This document shows positions 34,821-43,869 of a stretch of 64,000 nucleotides of DNA, in pieces. Under the pieces are notes generated by a model, which did not search any database, was not told where the DNA came from, and saw nothing but the letters and a program-made list of their open reading frames with translations. The stretch covers positions 16,100 to 80,099 of the forward strand of contig JAGNEZ010000026.1 of assembly GCA_018003015.1 (NCBI GenBank), in the 5' to 3' direction. Numbering within the stretch: position 1 is the stretch's first letter; the number at the start of each line of letters is the position of its first letter. Origin of the DNA: Phycisphaerae bacterium. GTDB taxonomy: Bacteria; Planctomycetota; Phycisphaerae; UBA1845; PWPN01. The position numbers and the translations under genes are program-made.

Positions 34821-35801
34821 GTGTTCAGATGGTCCCGTTTCCGAAGGCGTCGTCTCGGTACATGGACTGGGGAGACGATGGGAACGGCGTACACGGTCAA
34901 GTTGGCGGGTTGCGGCCGGCCTGCGCCGGGCGATCTGGAATCCCTGCGGGAGGCGGTTGAGGGAGTGCTTCGCTCGGTGCAGCAGGCGATGTCGGTTTAC
35001 CTGCCGGATTCGGAGCTGTCGCGGTTCAACCGGCACGAGGATGGTTCTCCGTTTCGGATGTCGGCCGAGACCTTCCATGTGTTCCGGCGAGCGATTCAAA
35101 TTGGGGAGGAGTCTGGCGGGGCGTTCGACATCACCGTTGGGCCGATGGTCAGTCTGTACGGGTTTGGCCCGGACCCCTTTCGGGTCGATCTGCCCTCCGA
35201 CGAGGAGCTGGCCGGGCTGCGTTCGTTCGTCGGGTACCAGAAGCTGGAGCTGGATTCCACAGCAGGGGCCATTCGAAAGAGGCATTCGAAGGTGTGGTGT
35301 GATCTGTCGGCCATTGCCAAGGGGTACGGCGCCGATCGGGTGGCGGCGGTTCTGGACCGACGCGGCGTGGCGGACTACATGGTGGAGGTCGGCGGCGAGG
35401 TACGGGTTCGGGGGTGCAATCTTGATGGGAAGCCCTGGCGGATCGCGATCGAACGTCCGGCGGCGGATGACGTGGAGATCCATCGGGTTGTGCCGTTGAT
35501 TGACCAGGCCATTGCCACGACCGGAGACTACCGGGTGTTCTACATCAGGGATGGCAAGCGGATCTCGCACACCATTGATCCGCGGACCGGTCGCCCGGTG
35601 GGGCACTCGCTGGCCTCGGTCACGGTGATTGCCGACGATTGCGAGTCGGCGGACGCATGGGCTACGGCCTTGATGGTCCTGGGGGCGGAGGAAGGTGGGG
35701 CTCTCGCCGAACGAAGGCGCATGGCGGCGTTGTTCCTGATTCGTGGCGAGGACGGCCGGATCGAGGAAAGGGCGACCGCCGCCTTCCCGGGTTCAGGTTG
35801 A
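34821..35801 (+). CDS. apbE: FAD:protein FMN transferase ApbE
   Basis: This 326-residue enzyme transfers FMN from FAD to Thr/Ser of acceptor flavoproteins such as NqrB/C and RnfD/G. Family motifs are TGETMGTAYTV at the N-terminus, DLSAIAKGYGADRVA in the middle, and the Mg/flavin site with ATTGDYR and HTIDPRTGRPV followed by ESADAWATALMVLG. GTG 34821 has AGGAG 7 nt upstream and leaves no export signal. Longer frames to 34752 add only Gly/Arg-rich text. Most ApbE proteins are exported lipoproteins, so a cytoplasmic form or a misjudged start is possible. No acceptor operon is nearby. Confidence 0.9.
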   Translation: MFRWSRFRRRRLGTWTGETMGTAYTVKLAGCGRPAPGDLESLREAVEGVLRSVQQAMSVYLPDSELSRFNRHEDGSPFRMSAETFHVFRRAIQIGEESGGAFDITVGPMVSLYGFGPDPFRVDLPSDEELAGLRSFVGYQKLELDSTAGAIRKRHSKVWCDLSAIAKGYGADRVAAVLDRRGVADYMVEVGGEVRVRGCNLDGKPWRIAIERPAADDVEIHRVVPLIDQAIATTGDYRVFYIRDGKRISHTIDPRTGRPVGHSLASVTVIADDCESADAWATALMVLGAEEGGALAERRRMAALFLIRGEDGRIEERATAAFPGSG

Positions 35802-35832
35802 GGCGCTCATCCGTTCGCGGGTTTGCACTGAT

Positions 35833-37374
35833 TCACAGGGCTCGCCACGGCCGGGTGCGGTCGTTTGTTTTCGCCAGGTTGGCGAGGATGGACGAGACCA
35901 GGTTGACGTCGGCGACGATCTGGAAGTCGTACATGCCGGCGCAGATGAAGTCGGCGCCGTTCCGGAAAGCGTATAGGAAGCCGTCTTCGGGCTTGATAGC
36001 GCCGGCGGCCATGACCTTGAAGGCGATCCACGGCTCCGGCAGGTCGCTCATCAGCTTGATGGTCTCGTCCGGTTCCAGGCAGAAGTTGTTGTCGTGATCG
36101 CCCTCGGTGGTTCGTGAAGACCAGTAGTTGTGATGGTGGAGGGTCTTCATCCAGAAGTCGGGGTGGATGCTCTTGTCGACACAGGCTTGGATGGTCTTGA
36201 GGCGGTGGCCACCGATGCCGGCGGGCAGGCCGGCGGCCCTGATTGTCTGCACCGCGCGGTAAATCTCATCGATCTTGCCTTCCTCGACCAGCCGGTCTGC
36301 TGTTCCGCCCTGGACGTAGGCGGCATGGGCCCCGCCCTCGATGGACAGCTTGACCGCCGCCGCCAGATCACTGCCGCCGCAATCGGAGACGAACTGGATC
36401 TTGCCGCCGTACTCGTTCCAGTACTTCTGGGCGATCCGCAGCAGCATGGGGTGAGTCAGGAACGTGTTGATGCCGCACTTCTCGGCCAAGCGGAAGGTGT
36501 TGATGACTCGTTCATCGGTGTGGTAGGCCTTGACCAGGTCGGAGACGTACAGGAGGTCGCGTGAATGAGCCCAACCGCCGATGAGGTTTCCGCCCATGAT
36601 GAGCCGGCTGAGTTTCAGCTTGCCGATGTGGCCGTAGGTCATGGTGCCGGTCAGGTCCTTGAGTCGGGAGAAGGTGAACTTTTTGAGGGTTGCGGAGGTT
36701 CGCCCATCGGCTCCGGCCTCGACCAGGAGTCGTTCCTCGTGGCTGTCCCACTTGCGTTTCCGGTCCACGGTGTACCAGAAGGCTCCGAGGGCCGGAATTC
36801 CGGCCAGGTCGCGCAGGAAGAGGCGCCGGTGGGTGAGGCGTGGGTCCTCGTCGGTGGCGGGTTCTGCCGGGGCGATTTTGGCGGTTCGGTTCGTGGCCGG
36901 CTGTTGTCGTGCCCGGATGGACCGCAGGATTCCGTCCAGCCCGTACATCCAGCCCCGCGGGATGAAAACGAACATGATCAGGGCGGCGATCTCGATCAAG
37001 TTCTTGTTGATGATCAGGTAGTTGCCCTCGCCGTACACGCCGCGCAAGCCGATGAAGGGCGGGTTAGAGATGTAGTAGAGCGAGAGGAGTACGGCGCCGG
37101 CGAAGGCGGAGAGGCGGGTGAAGACGCCGAGCATGAGGCCGAGGCCGATGAGGCCCAGTCCCCACATGTTGAGCAAGTCCACGGCATGAAGTGTGGTCGG
37201 CGATTCGGTCAGTCCGCGGAAGAACGGGGCCAGCCGCCACGTTGAATCGGTCAGGTAATCGGCCGAGCTCCAGTCCTTGGCGAGGATCTTGATGACGCCC
37301 TCGTAGAGGAAGTGCCAGCCAATGACCATCCGAAGCAGCGTCAGCACCCAGCCCGATCGCCAATTTGCGCGCAT
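35833..37374 (-). CDS. DoxX-like membrane domain fused to TIM-barrel-like domain
   Basis: This 513-residue fusion has residues 1-150 as a four-helix DoxX/TQO-small-subunit-like domain (LRMVIGWHFLYEGVIKIL, then helices near 70-100 and 125-140). A linker with RRLFLRDLAG at 183-192 looks like a Tat-type signal now internal. Residues about 235-513 form a barrel-like domain with LSRLIMGGNLIGGWAHSRDL, FLTHPMLLRIAQKYW and FKVMAAGAIKPEDGFLYAF, reminiscent of aldo-keto/aldolase-type enzymes but without a motif I can assign. GAGGTG precedes the ATG. It lies 4 nt after the GH51-like gene, so the two form an operon. The function is unknown. Confidence 0.7.
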   Translation of the reverse strand: MRANWRSGWVLTLLRMVIGWHFLYEGVIKILAKDWSSADYLTDSTWRLAPFFRGLTESPTTLHAVDLLNMWGLGLIGLGLMLGVFTRLSAFAGAVLLSLYYISNPPFIGLRGVYGEGNYLIINKNLIEIAALIMFVFIPRGWMYGLDGILRSIRARQQPATNRTAKIAPAEPATDEDPRLTHRRLFLRDLAGIPALGAFWYTVDRKRKWDSHEERLLVEAGADGRTSATLKKFTFSRLKDLTGTMTYGHIGKLKLSRLIMGGNLIGGWAHSRDLLYVSDLVKAYHTDERVINTFRLAEKCGINTFLTHPMLLRIAQKYWNEYGGKIQFVSDCGGSDLAAAVKLSIEGGAHAAYVQGGTADRLVEEGKIDEIYRAVQTIRAAGLPAGIGGHRLKTIQACVDKSIHPDFWMKTLHHHNYWSSRTTEGDHDNNFCLEPDETIKLMSDLPEPWIAFKVMAAGAIKPEDGFLYAFRNGADFICAGMYDFQIVADVNLVSSILANLAKTNDRTRPWRAL

Positions 37375-37378
37375 GGAT

Positions 37379-39304
37379 TCACCTCGTTTTGTCCCTTGCG
37401 GACTCTATCTTAACCGATTCATCTCCGGGTTTTCCACACTCGATCGCGGCGGCCGAAAAGGCGGGTAGCGTCACCTTGTTGCCCTTGACAGCCGTCCGGG
37501 TCACCGCGATACGGGCGGGGGCGGTCCAGTGGTTCATCGCGTCCGGCTGCCGGGCGTCCAGGGTATCGGATACGGTCTCGATGGCCAGGCAGGTGAAGGC
37601 ATCACCGAACTCGGTCAAGTCAAGCACCAGGTCGGTGGGCTCGTTTTTCAGGCTGACCACGAACAGGCAGACCGCCTTGCGGTCGAGTGTGGCGCAAGCC
37701 ATGCCGTCGAGGCCGTCGGGTAGGTTGCCGAGGGCCAGCGGAATTGGCTTGGCGTGTTCGCTGTACAGCTTCATGACGTGGTAGCTGGGGCGTTTGAGCA
37801 GACCGGCCGGGCTGGTGCCGATGATGCCGCTGCAAGAGCTGTTGGCCATGTTCGAGCGGCAGGCGATCTCCACGAGGTCGGAGTGGCGGGCGAGCAGGTT
37901 CAGATAGCGGGCGTTCAGCAGGGCACCCTCGAGGGTTAGCATTTTGCCGCGCATGAGTCCCCAGTCGCCGGCGGTGAAGTTCCACTCGGTGACGGCGAGT
38001 CGGATGTGGTCGCATCCGGGTGCGTTGCGTATCATGCGGTCGAGCTTATTGAAGTCGGCCTCGCACCCGCCGAGGTCGGGCGTGTAATGGTGTGGGGCGA
38101 TGTAGGCGATGCTCTTGCCGAGGGTGTCGAGCACCTTCTGGGACGGAAACGAGGAAAGGAGCCGGACGCTCGGATCGGCTCGCTTCATCGCCTCGAAGAA
38201 GGCCGGGCACTTGGCGACGTAGTTATCGTCCTCGCCGCTGATCTCGTTTCCGAGTTGCCAGTACTTGACGTGGTACGGGTCGGGGTGCCCGTTGGCCGCG
38301 CGTTTTGCGCCCCAGTCGGTGTTCGCCGGGCCGTTGCAGTACTGGACCAGGTCGGCGGCGTTCTGGGGTCCATCGGAGAAGCTGAGGCAGATCAGCGGCT
38401 CGGCCTGAACCAGCTCGCAGAACTGGCAGAACTCGTCTATGCCGACGTCGTTCGAGTCGATTCGCCCCCAGATGGTATTTGGGAAGGGCACGCGCTGATC
38501 GCGGTTGCCGATGCCGTTTTTCCAGCGATAGCCGCCCGGATCGATCGCGCTGCCGCCCCATCGGATGACCGCCGGCCTGGCCGCCCTGATCGCTTCGATC
38601 ACGTCGGTTCGCCAGCCCTTGAGGTTTTCCGCAGGCATGAGCGAGAGCTTGTCCGCCCAGACGGTGCCCTTGCCGGTCGCTCGGATTTCGAACACCGCCC
38701 GGTCGGTGGTCCCGCCGGAGGTCAGCTGGGCCGCCGCTCGGGTCCACGTCGTGCCAGGCGTCGGAAGGCTGGCCGCGGCCAGCTCGGTCCAGTCGCCCTG
38801 CGGAAGGGCCGCCTTGATCACGACCTGCACGCGGGTATCGGCGGCATCCGTTCGGAAGTGGCCGGTGAAGTGGTAAGTTGCGTCCTTGGTCACGGCCAGG
38901 CCGGGCTGGGCCATGCCCGCGGGCCCGTCCAGCCGGCCGGTGATGCGAGCGCAGCGTGGGCCGTTGAATGCCCCGGCGGTCTCAAGGCTCCAGTCATCGC
39001 CGGGCACCCACAGGCGGTCGCAGGTATTCGTCGCTCCGTCGTAGTAGACCCAATTGGCGCAGCGGGTGACCCCTTCGAAGCCGCGGTCGTTGAGCATCTC
39101 GGACCACATGCCCGGTATCAGATCGTCGAGCGGCTCCATGAAGTTGCCGAAGAGCATGGGGTTGACCTTGCCTTCGTGGAGCGGGCGGTTGGATACCTTG
39201 ACGGGCACGTCACCCGCCAGGGCGAGCAGATTGCCGACGGCGACGAGGGCTGCGATCAGGCTGATGGGTATGGGCGTGGATCGTCCTGGGCCGCCGATGG
39301 TCAT
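37379..39304 (-). CDS. Secreted GH51-like alpha-L-arabinofuranosidase
   Basis: The product is about 641 residues. It has a signal peptide (SLIAALVAVGNLLALAGDV), a carbohydrate-binding-like insert of about 120 residues (FNGPRCARITGRL...VWADKLSLMP) and a (beta/alpha)8 domain. Catalytic glutamates are clear: acid/base in WQLGNEISG and nucleophile in AVTEWNF. PAVIRWGGSAIDPGGYRWKN is the family start-of-barrel motif. I chose ATG 39304, which has AGGAG 10 nt upstream; a start at 39355 adds 17 residues without a ribosome site. It releases arabinose from plant or microbial polymers and is co-transcribed with the DoxX/TIM fusion. Confidence 0.85.
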   Translation of the reverse strand: MTIGGPGRSTPIPISLIAALVAVGNLLALAGDVPVKVSNRPLHEGKVNPMLFGNFMEPLDDLIPGMWSEMLNDRGFEGVTRCANWVYYDGATNTCDRLWVPGDDWSLETAGAFNGPRCARITGRLDGPAGMAQPGLAVTKDATYHFTGHFRTDAADTRVQVVIKAALPQGDWTELAAASLPTPGTTWTRAAAQLTSGGTTDRAVFEIRATGKGTVWADKLSLMPAENLKGWRTDVIEAIRAARPAVIRWGGSAIDPGGYRWKNGIGNRDQRVPFPNTIWGRIDSNDVGIDEFCQFCELVQAEPLICLSFSDGPQNAADLVQYCNGPANTDWGAKRAANGHPDPYHVKYWQLGNEISGEDDNYVAKCPAFFEAMKRADPSVRLLSSFPSQKVLDTLGKSIAYIAPHHYTPDLGGCEADFNKLDRMIRNAPGCDHIRLAVTEWNFTAGDWGLMRGKMLTLEGALLNARYLNLLARHSDLVEIACRSNMANSSCSGIIGTSPAGLLKRPSYHVMKLYSEHAKPIPLALGNLPDGLDGMACATLDRKAVCLFVVSLKNEPTDLVLDLTEFGDAFTCLAIETVSDTLDARQPDAMNHWTAPARIAVTRTAVKGNKVTLPAFSAAAIECGKPGDESVKIESARDKTR

Positions 39305-39484
39305 GATGGGACTGCTCCTGGATGGACGTTGATCGATCAACTTGGCCAGCATCATGACCGATGGGATGAGCGGTGTCCAACGCGAAGAGCGGGTTTTGAG
39401 CAGGTGGCTTCTGGGCTGAAGCTCGCGCCGGCGAAGCGGGTGGCGTTCGCGGGCTCGCGGCGGGTGGTCAAAGGCCGGAGCGGT

Positions 39485-39964
39485 TCAGATATCGTCGGAC
39501 GAGTCGTCGTCGGCCGTATCGCCCAGGTCGCATTCCATGATGATGAGGTTGGTGCCGGTATCCGGGTCGAGTCGCAGCCCGACGATGTCGTAGCCTTGCC
39601 GGATGGCCAGGTGGAGCATGGGGCGCTGGCTGTTGTAGCATTCGAAGCGGATGATGTGGTAGCCGTTGTCGCGGACCCAGGCGGTCATGGCCTCCATGAG
39701 TTGGGCGGCGATACCGGATCGGCGGTACTGGGCAAGCACGCCGACCAACCAGCAGTAGAAGGCACCCGGTTTGAGCTCGTAGCCGATGGCGAAGCCGGCG
39801 GGGTTGCGATCCACCTGAGCCAGAAGCAGCAGGGGGTTGTAGCGCCCGCGAAAGCGGCGTTCGAAGAAGGCTCGGTCGCGGCCCGGCCGAAAGACCTGCC
39901 GGAACAGATCGACCAGCAGGTCCAATTCGCCCAGCCCGACCGGTGTGATCTCGGCGTTGGCCAT
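39485..39964 (-). CDS. GNAT-family N-acetyltransferase
   Basis: This 159-residue single GNAT domain has the acetyl-CoA pyrophosphate loop QYRRSGIAAQLM, preceded by beta-4 WLVGVLA and followed by FECYNSQRPMLHLAIRQGY. The C-terminus is very acidic (DTADDDSSDD). The start has GAGGTG a few bases upstream, and the gene begins 8 nt after ftsH, so it is the last member of the bamD-lptE-ftsH run. The substrate is unknown. Confidence 0.85.
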   Translation of the reverse strand: MANAEITPVGLGELDLLVDLFRQVFRPGRDRAFFERRFRGRYNPLLLLAQVDRNPAGFAIGYELKPGAFYCWLVGVLAQYRRSGIAAQLMEAMTAWVRDNGYHIIRFECYNSQRPMLHLAIRQGYDIVGLRLDPDTGTNLIIMECDLGDTADDDSSDDI

Positions 39965-39972
39965 GCGTCACC

Positions 39973-41988
39973 TCAACTGGGCTGGGGCAGGGGTCCGGAG
40001 CCGAGTTCGGGTTCCGGCCTAGCCGGTCGGCTGGCCGGCGTGGGCGGTGGAGTGCCGGCCCGGTCTGCGTCGAGCAGGTCGCTGATCGTCGGGCGATCGA
40101 GCGTTTCACCTCGGAGCAGGGCGTGGACCTCCGACGCGTCCAGAGTCTCGTACTTCATCAGTGCCTGGGCGACGGCGTCGAGCTTGTCGCGGTTCTGGGT
40201 GAGGATCTTGCGGGTGTCCGCGTAGGCCTCGTTGATGATGCGGTGGACCTCCTCGTCGATCATCTGGGCGGTCTGCTGGGAGTGTTCCCGTCCGCCGGGC
40301 ATGTCCCACCACTTGCTCGCCCGGGCGGCGTCATCGCCGTAGAAGATGAAGCCCACCCGATCGCTCATGCCCCACTCGGCGACCATGCGGTGAGCCATTT
40401 CCGTTGCCTGCCGGATATCGGAGGCCGCTCCCGAGTTCATGTCGCCGCAGGCCATCTCCTCGGCCACTCGGCCGGCGCACATGATCCGGAGCGTGGCCCG
40501 GACGTACTTGGCGCCGTAGGTGGTTCGGTCTTTTTCTGGAAGGGAGAAGGAAGCTCCGAGATACGGTCCCCGGGGGATGATACTCACCTTGTGGAGGGGG
40601 TCGGCCTCGGGAAGCAGCCCCTGGACTAGGGCGTGTCCCGCCTCGTGGTAGGCGGTGGCAATCCGTTCCTGGTCGTCGATGACCCGGCTCTTCTTGGCCC
40701 GGCCCCAGCGAACCTTGTCCCGGGCCTCCTCCAGGTCGGTCATCTCGACGTAGTCTTTGTTGGCCATGGTGGCCAGGATTGCGGCCTCGTTGATGATGGC
40801 CGCCAGATCGGCCCCGCTGAACATTGGCGTGCCGCGGGCCAGTCGCTGCAGATCGACGTTGGGGCCCATCTTGATTTTCTTGGCGTGGACCTTGAGGATG
40901 TCGAGTCGTCCCTTGACGTCCGGGAGAGGGACGAACACCTGCCGGTCGAATCGTCCTGGCCGGACCAGGGCGGGATCGAGCACATCGGATCGGTTCGTGG
41001 CGGCGATGACGATGACCTGGTCGGAGGTATCGAAGCCGTCCATTTCGACCAGGATGGCGTTGAGGGTCTGCTCGCGTTCGTCGTGTCCGCCGCTGGTGAA
41101 GCCGGCCCCGCGCCGCCGGCCGACGGCGTCGATTTCATCCAGGAAGATGATGCACGGCGAGTTGTCTTTGGCCTGCTTGAACAGGTCGCGGACGCGTGAG
41201 GCTCCGACGCCGACGAACATCTCCACGAAGTCGCTGCCGGAGATGCTGAAGAACGGCACGTCGGCCTCGCCGGCGATGGCCTTGGCCAGCAGGGTCTTTC
41301 CGCATCCTGGCTCGCCGACCAGCAGCACGCCGCGTGGAATGCGACCTCCCAGCCGCTGGAAGCGTTTCGGGTTCTTGAGAAACTCGATGATTTCCGAGCA
41401 TTCCTCCTTGGCTTCCTGGACGCCGGCCACATCGTTGAAGGTGATGTTCGTGTGTTCCTTCGAGGTCACCCGGTGCTTGGATCGGCCGAAGTTGCCGAGC
41501 ATGCCGCCCGGCCCGCCGCCGACGCCGCGGAACTGCCGGAAGATGAAGAACCAGATGAACGCAAAGACGACCAGCCAGGGCAGAAAGCCCAGCAGTATGT
41601 TGATCAGGATGCTCCCGCTGCCGTCGTACCGGAACTCCACCTTGTACTTGTCGAGTTCGGCTCGCAAGGCGGTATCGTCGGTGTGGCCGGGGAGGAGTTC
41701 GACCTGGAATTGCCGGGTTTCCCCCTGCCCGCGAACCTCGATGAGTTCGCCGATAATGCTGTCGCTCTTGATGACCACGGATTTGACGTTGTGGCTGCGG
41801 ACCTCGGCCATGAACTGGTCGAAGCGCAGGGGGGCGCGCTCGGTGTAGCCCTGCATCACCATCATGACCAGGGTGAGGGAGATCAGAATGACGACAACCC
41901 AACCGAAGACGCCTCGCGACATGCGCATAGGCGGGCCTGGCGGCCGGGAGCGGGAGGGGCGATCATCACGTTCAGGATTGTCGGACAT
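39973..41988 (-). CDS. ftsH: ATP-dependent zinc metalloprotease FtsH
   Basis: This 671-residue membrane-anchored AAA+ protease degrades misfolded or regulatory membrane proteins. Two TM helices (about 27-46 and 128-150) flank a periplasmic domain. It has Walker A GEPGCGKT at 225-232, the pore loop around FVG at 258-260, Walker B IIFLDEID at about 280-287, the second region of homology with [18 protein letters not shown], and zinc site HEAGH at 448-452. The C-terminus is Pro-rich. It sits after the LptE-like gene, 33 nt away. The length and all motifs are normal. Confidence 0.97.
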   Translation of the reverse strand: MSDNPERDDRPSRSRPPGPPMRMSRGVFGWVVVILISLTLVMMVMQGYTERAPLRFDQFMAEVRSHNVKSVVIKSDSIIGELIEVRGQGETRQFQVELLPGHTDDTALRAELDKYKVEFRYDGSGSILINILLGFLPWLVVFAFIWFFIFRQFRGVGGGPGGMLGNFGRSKHRVTSKEHTNITFNDVAGVQEAKEECSEIIEFLKNPKRFQRLGGRIPRGVLLVGEPGCGKTLLAKAIAGEADVPFFSISGSDFVEMFVGVGASRVRDLFKQAKDNSPCIIFLDEIDAVGRRRGAGFTSGGHDEREQTLNAILVEMDGFDTSDQVIVIAATNRSDVLDPALVRPGRFDRQVFVPLPDVKGRLDILKVHAKKIKMGPNVDLQRLARGTPMFSGADLAAIINEAAILATMANKDYVEMTDLEEARDKVRWGRAKKSRVIDDQERIATAYHEAGHALVQGLLPEADPLHKVSIIPRGPYLGASFSLPEKDRTTYGAKYVRATLRIMCAGRVAEEMACGDMNSGAASDIRQATEMAHRMVAEWGMSDRVGFIFYGDDAARASKWWDMPGGREHSQQTAQMIDEEVHRIINEAYADTRKILTQNRDKLDAVAQALMKYETLDASEVHALLRGETLDRPTISDLLDADRAGTPPPTPASRPARPEPELGSGPLPQPS

Positions 41989-42021
41989 CCTTACACTATC
42001 CTCTCAGGGATCATAGACGCG

Positions 42022-42576
42022 CTACCAGTCCGTAGCCATCCGATCCACCACCGCGCGAGCCATCTTGGTCACCGCGTCAAACCGGCCATGTTCGATCGTT
42101 TCGCCGGCGGGGCGAACGTACTGGATCGTCGTGATCAGTCTGGGATGCTCCACGATGATCTTGCCCGTTCGCACATCCTGCCACCGGAAGCGAATCACCA
42201 GTGTACCCGCGGTGTCGCGCGGCAAGGCGGCAATGTGGTCGTGGCCGATGGCTGTTTCCTGCCACTCCAGCACTTCGCCGGACATGACCGAGTCGGCCTT
42301 TTCCTTGGGCGCGTTCTTGTAGGGGGTGCGCCGATCGATCTCCTTGCGTAGTGCCTCGGTCAGCTGAAACTCGATGCCTCGACGAAACTCCTTGGTCTGG
42401 AACATCTCCACGTAAACCGTGCGGATGTTCTTGCGGTACAACGAATCCGACGAGTAGCCGCAGCCCGCCATCATGAGTGCCAAGCCGGCCATGGGCAGCC
42501 AGGGTCCGAGAAAAAGGCTGCGCGGGGCTCGGGCGGGTTTCTCCCGTCGATCGACTAGTCTCATCATCGGCTGCAT
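42022..42576 (-). CDS. LptE-like outer-membrane lipoprotein
   Basis: This 184-residue protein has a lipobox, LMMAGC followed by GYSS, after a hydrophobic stretch, so it should be lipidated on the first Cys of the mature form. The short mature part (RTVYVEMFQTKEFRRGIEFQLTEALRKEID) resembles LptE/RlpB, which plugs the LptD LPS-insertion barrel, and the planctomycetal LPS-assembly lipoprotein group. It lies between a BamD-like gene and ftsH. An outer membrane is implied for the host. Confidence 0.8.
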   Translation of the reverse strand: MQPMMRLVDRREKPARAPRSLFLGPWLPMAGLALMMAGCGYSSDSLYRKNIRTVYVEMFQTKEFRRGIEFQLTEALRKEIDRRTPYKNAPKEKADSVMSGEVLEWQETAIGHDHIAALPRDTAGTLVIRFRWQDVRTGKIIVEHPRLITTIQYVRPAGETIEHGRFDAVTKMARAVVDRMATDW

Positions 42577-42627
42577 CTCCGCACCATTTCATCAGCTCGG
42601 CCCCATTGGACCGTCGCGCTGTTTCAT

Positions 42628-43752
42628 CTACGGTTGGGCAGACTCCGCGGGTCGGCTGGCCGCTTCTGGCTCGGCACTCCGGGGTACCGGCTGACCCTCG
42701 GCTTCGGGGGCGGTCTCGGCTCCTTCGGCCGGTTCGCCCAGGGCTGTCAGCCGCCCCCGAGCCTGTCCGGCCGCCGGCGTGCCCGGCCAGCGAGTTGTCG
42801 TCGCCCGGTAGTAGTACAACGCCGCCTGCCGTTCGCCGGTCTTCTCGTAGAATCTGGCGATGTCGTAAGTCTTGTCCGCTCTTGTGGATGCGATCTGGTC
42901 GAGGAGCAGGGGGACATCCAGCTGCCGGGCCTGATCGGGGTAGTCGCCCATGAACTGGCGGAACCGTTCCTCGGCCTCGACCAGGGGGGCATCGTCGAAC
43001 TTGATGCCCGGGAAGGCGGCCAGAGCCGAATACGCGCTGTACAGCTGGGATTTTGGCGCAAAACGGCTCTTGGGGAAGTCGCGGGAGAACCGGGCGTACT
43101 CCTCCTGGGCGACGTCAAACTCGCCGCGTTCGTAGTAGTAGTTCGCCTTGGTCAGCTGGGCCTGCTCCGCGAGGGGGGTGTCCGCGTAGTTGGCGATCAT
43201 GTCGTCCATGATCTTGACCCCGCCCTCGCGGTCCTTGATACGAAGCAGGCCTTTGAGTGCTTTGCGGCGTTTGCCGGCCAAGTACTGCTCCCCAACCCGA
43301 AACAGGGCCGACAGCGAGCGTTCCGCATACTCGGAGCCGGGATAGTCGTTGAGCAGTGTTTGGTAGGTGTCCTGGGCCCCTCGGTAGTCGCCGGTTTCCA
43401 GGTAAGCGGTCCCTTTCAGGTACAGGGCTTCGGCGTGGCGGGGATGATCAGCACCGTACGTTTTCAGCCACTTCTTGACCTTCGCCAAGGCGGTCTTGAA
43501 CTCGCTCCGGGCCATGTCCTGGCGGATGAGGTCCAGGTCGCCATCGGCGGTCCCGCTCACCGGCGGGCGGGCCTCGGTCCACCGCTGGGACTGGGGGTCG
43601 TACTGCAGACGCTCGACTCGTTCGCGCCTGGGTGGGGACACGGGGTCGGATGCCGCGAGGGCTGTCCCGGCGAGGAGGCCGAGTCCCGAAACCCAGCAGG
43701 CAGCCAAGCGGAGCTTCCGTTGGGACAGATCTGGCATGAAAGTGGCTCGCAT
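42628..43752 (-). CDS. BamD/YbgF-like tetratricopeptide periplasmic protein
   Basis: The product is about 374 residues. It has a signal peptide (LAACWVSGLGLLAGTALAASDP) and no lipobox. TPR-like helical pairs run from about 80 to 310 (HAEALYLKGTAYLETGDYRGAQDTYQ..., DTPLAEQAQLTKANYYYERGEFDVAQEEY), matching outer-membrane assembly lipoprotein YfiO/BamD-type repeats. The tail is Ala/Glu/Pro-rich. The start may be GTG 43767, ATG 43752 or ATG 43737. It heads the lptE-ftsH run and probably serves outer-membrane protein assembly; a true BamD would normally be lipidated. Confidence 0.78.
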   Translation of the reverse strand: MRATFMPDLSQRKLRLAACWVSGLGLLAGTALAASDPVSPPRRERVERLQYDPQSQRWTEARPPVSGTADGDLDLIRQDMARSEFKTALAKVKKWLKTYGADHPRHAEALYLKGTAYLETGDYRGAQDTYQTLLNDYPGSEYAERSLSALFRVGEQYLAGKRRKALKGLLRIKDREGGVKIMDDMIANYADTPLAEQAQLTKANYYYERGEFDVAQEEYARFSRDFPKSRFAPKSQLYSAYSALAAFPGIKFDDAPLVEAEERFRQFMGDYPDQARQLDVPLLLDQIASTRADKTYDIARFYEKTGERQAALYYYRATTTRWPGTPAAGQARGRLTALGEPAEGAETAPEAEGQPVPRSAEPEAASRPAESAQP

Positions 43753-43869
43753 AGCGGATCCCGTCACCTGGCTGATACCCTGAAGTCCTTACAGCGGGGG
43801 CGATTATAGGCACGACCGGCGCACCCTGCAAACGACCGGTCGGTCTTGGACGGCCGCCTTCGGTCGCGG

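Noticed and set aside
38006..40225. Long plus-strand open frame (739 codons)
   Set aside because: It crosses the GH51-like, GNAT and ftsH genes in antisense and has no domain-like text or ribosome site.
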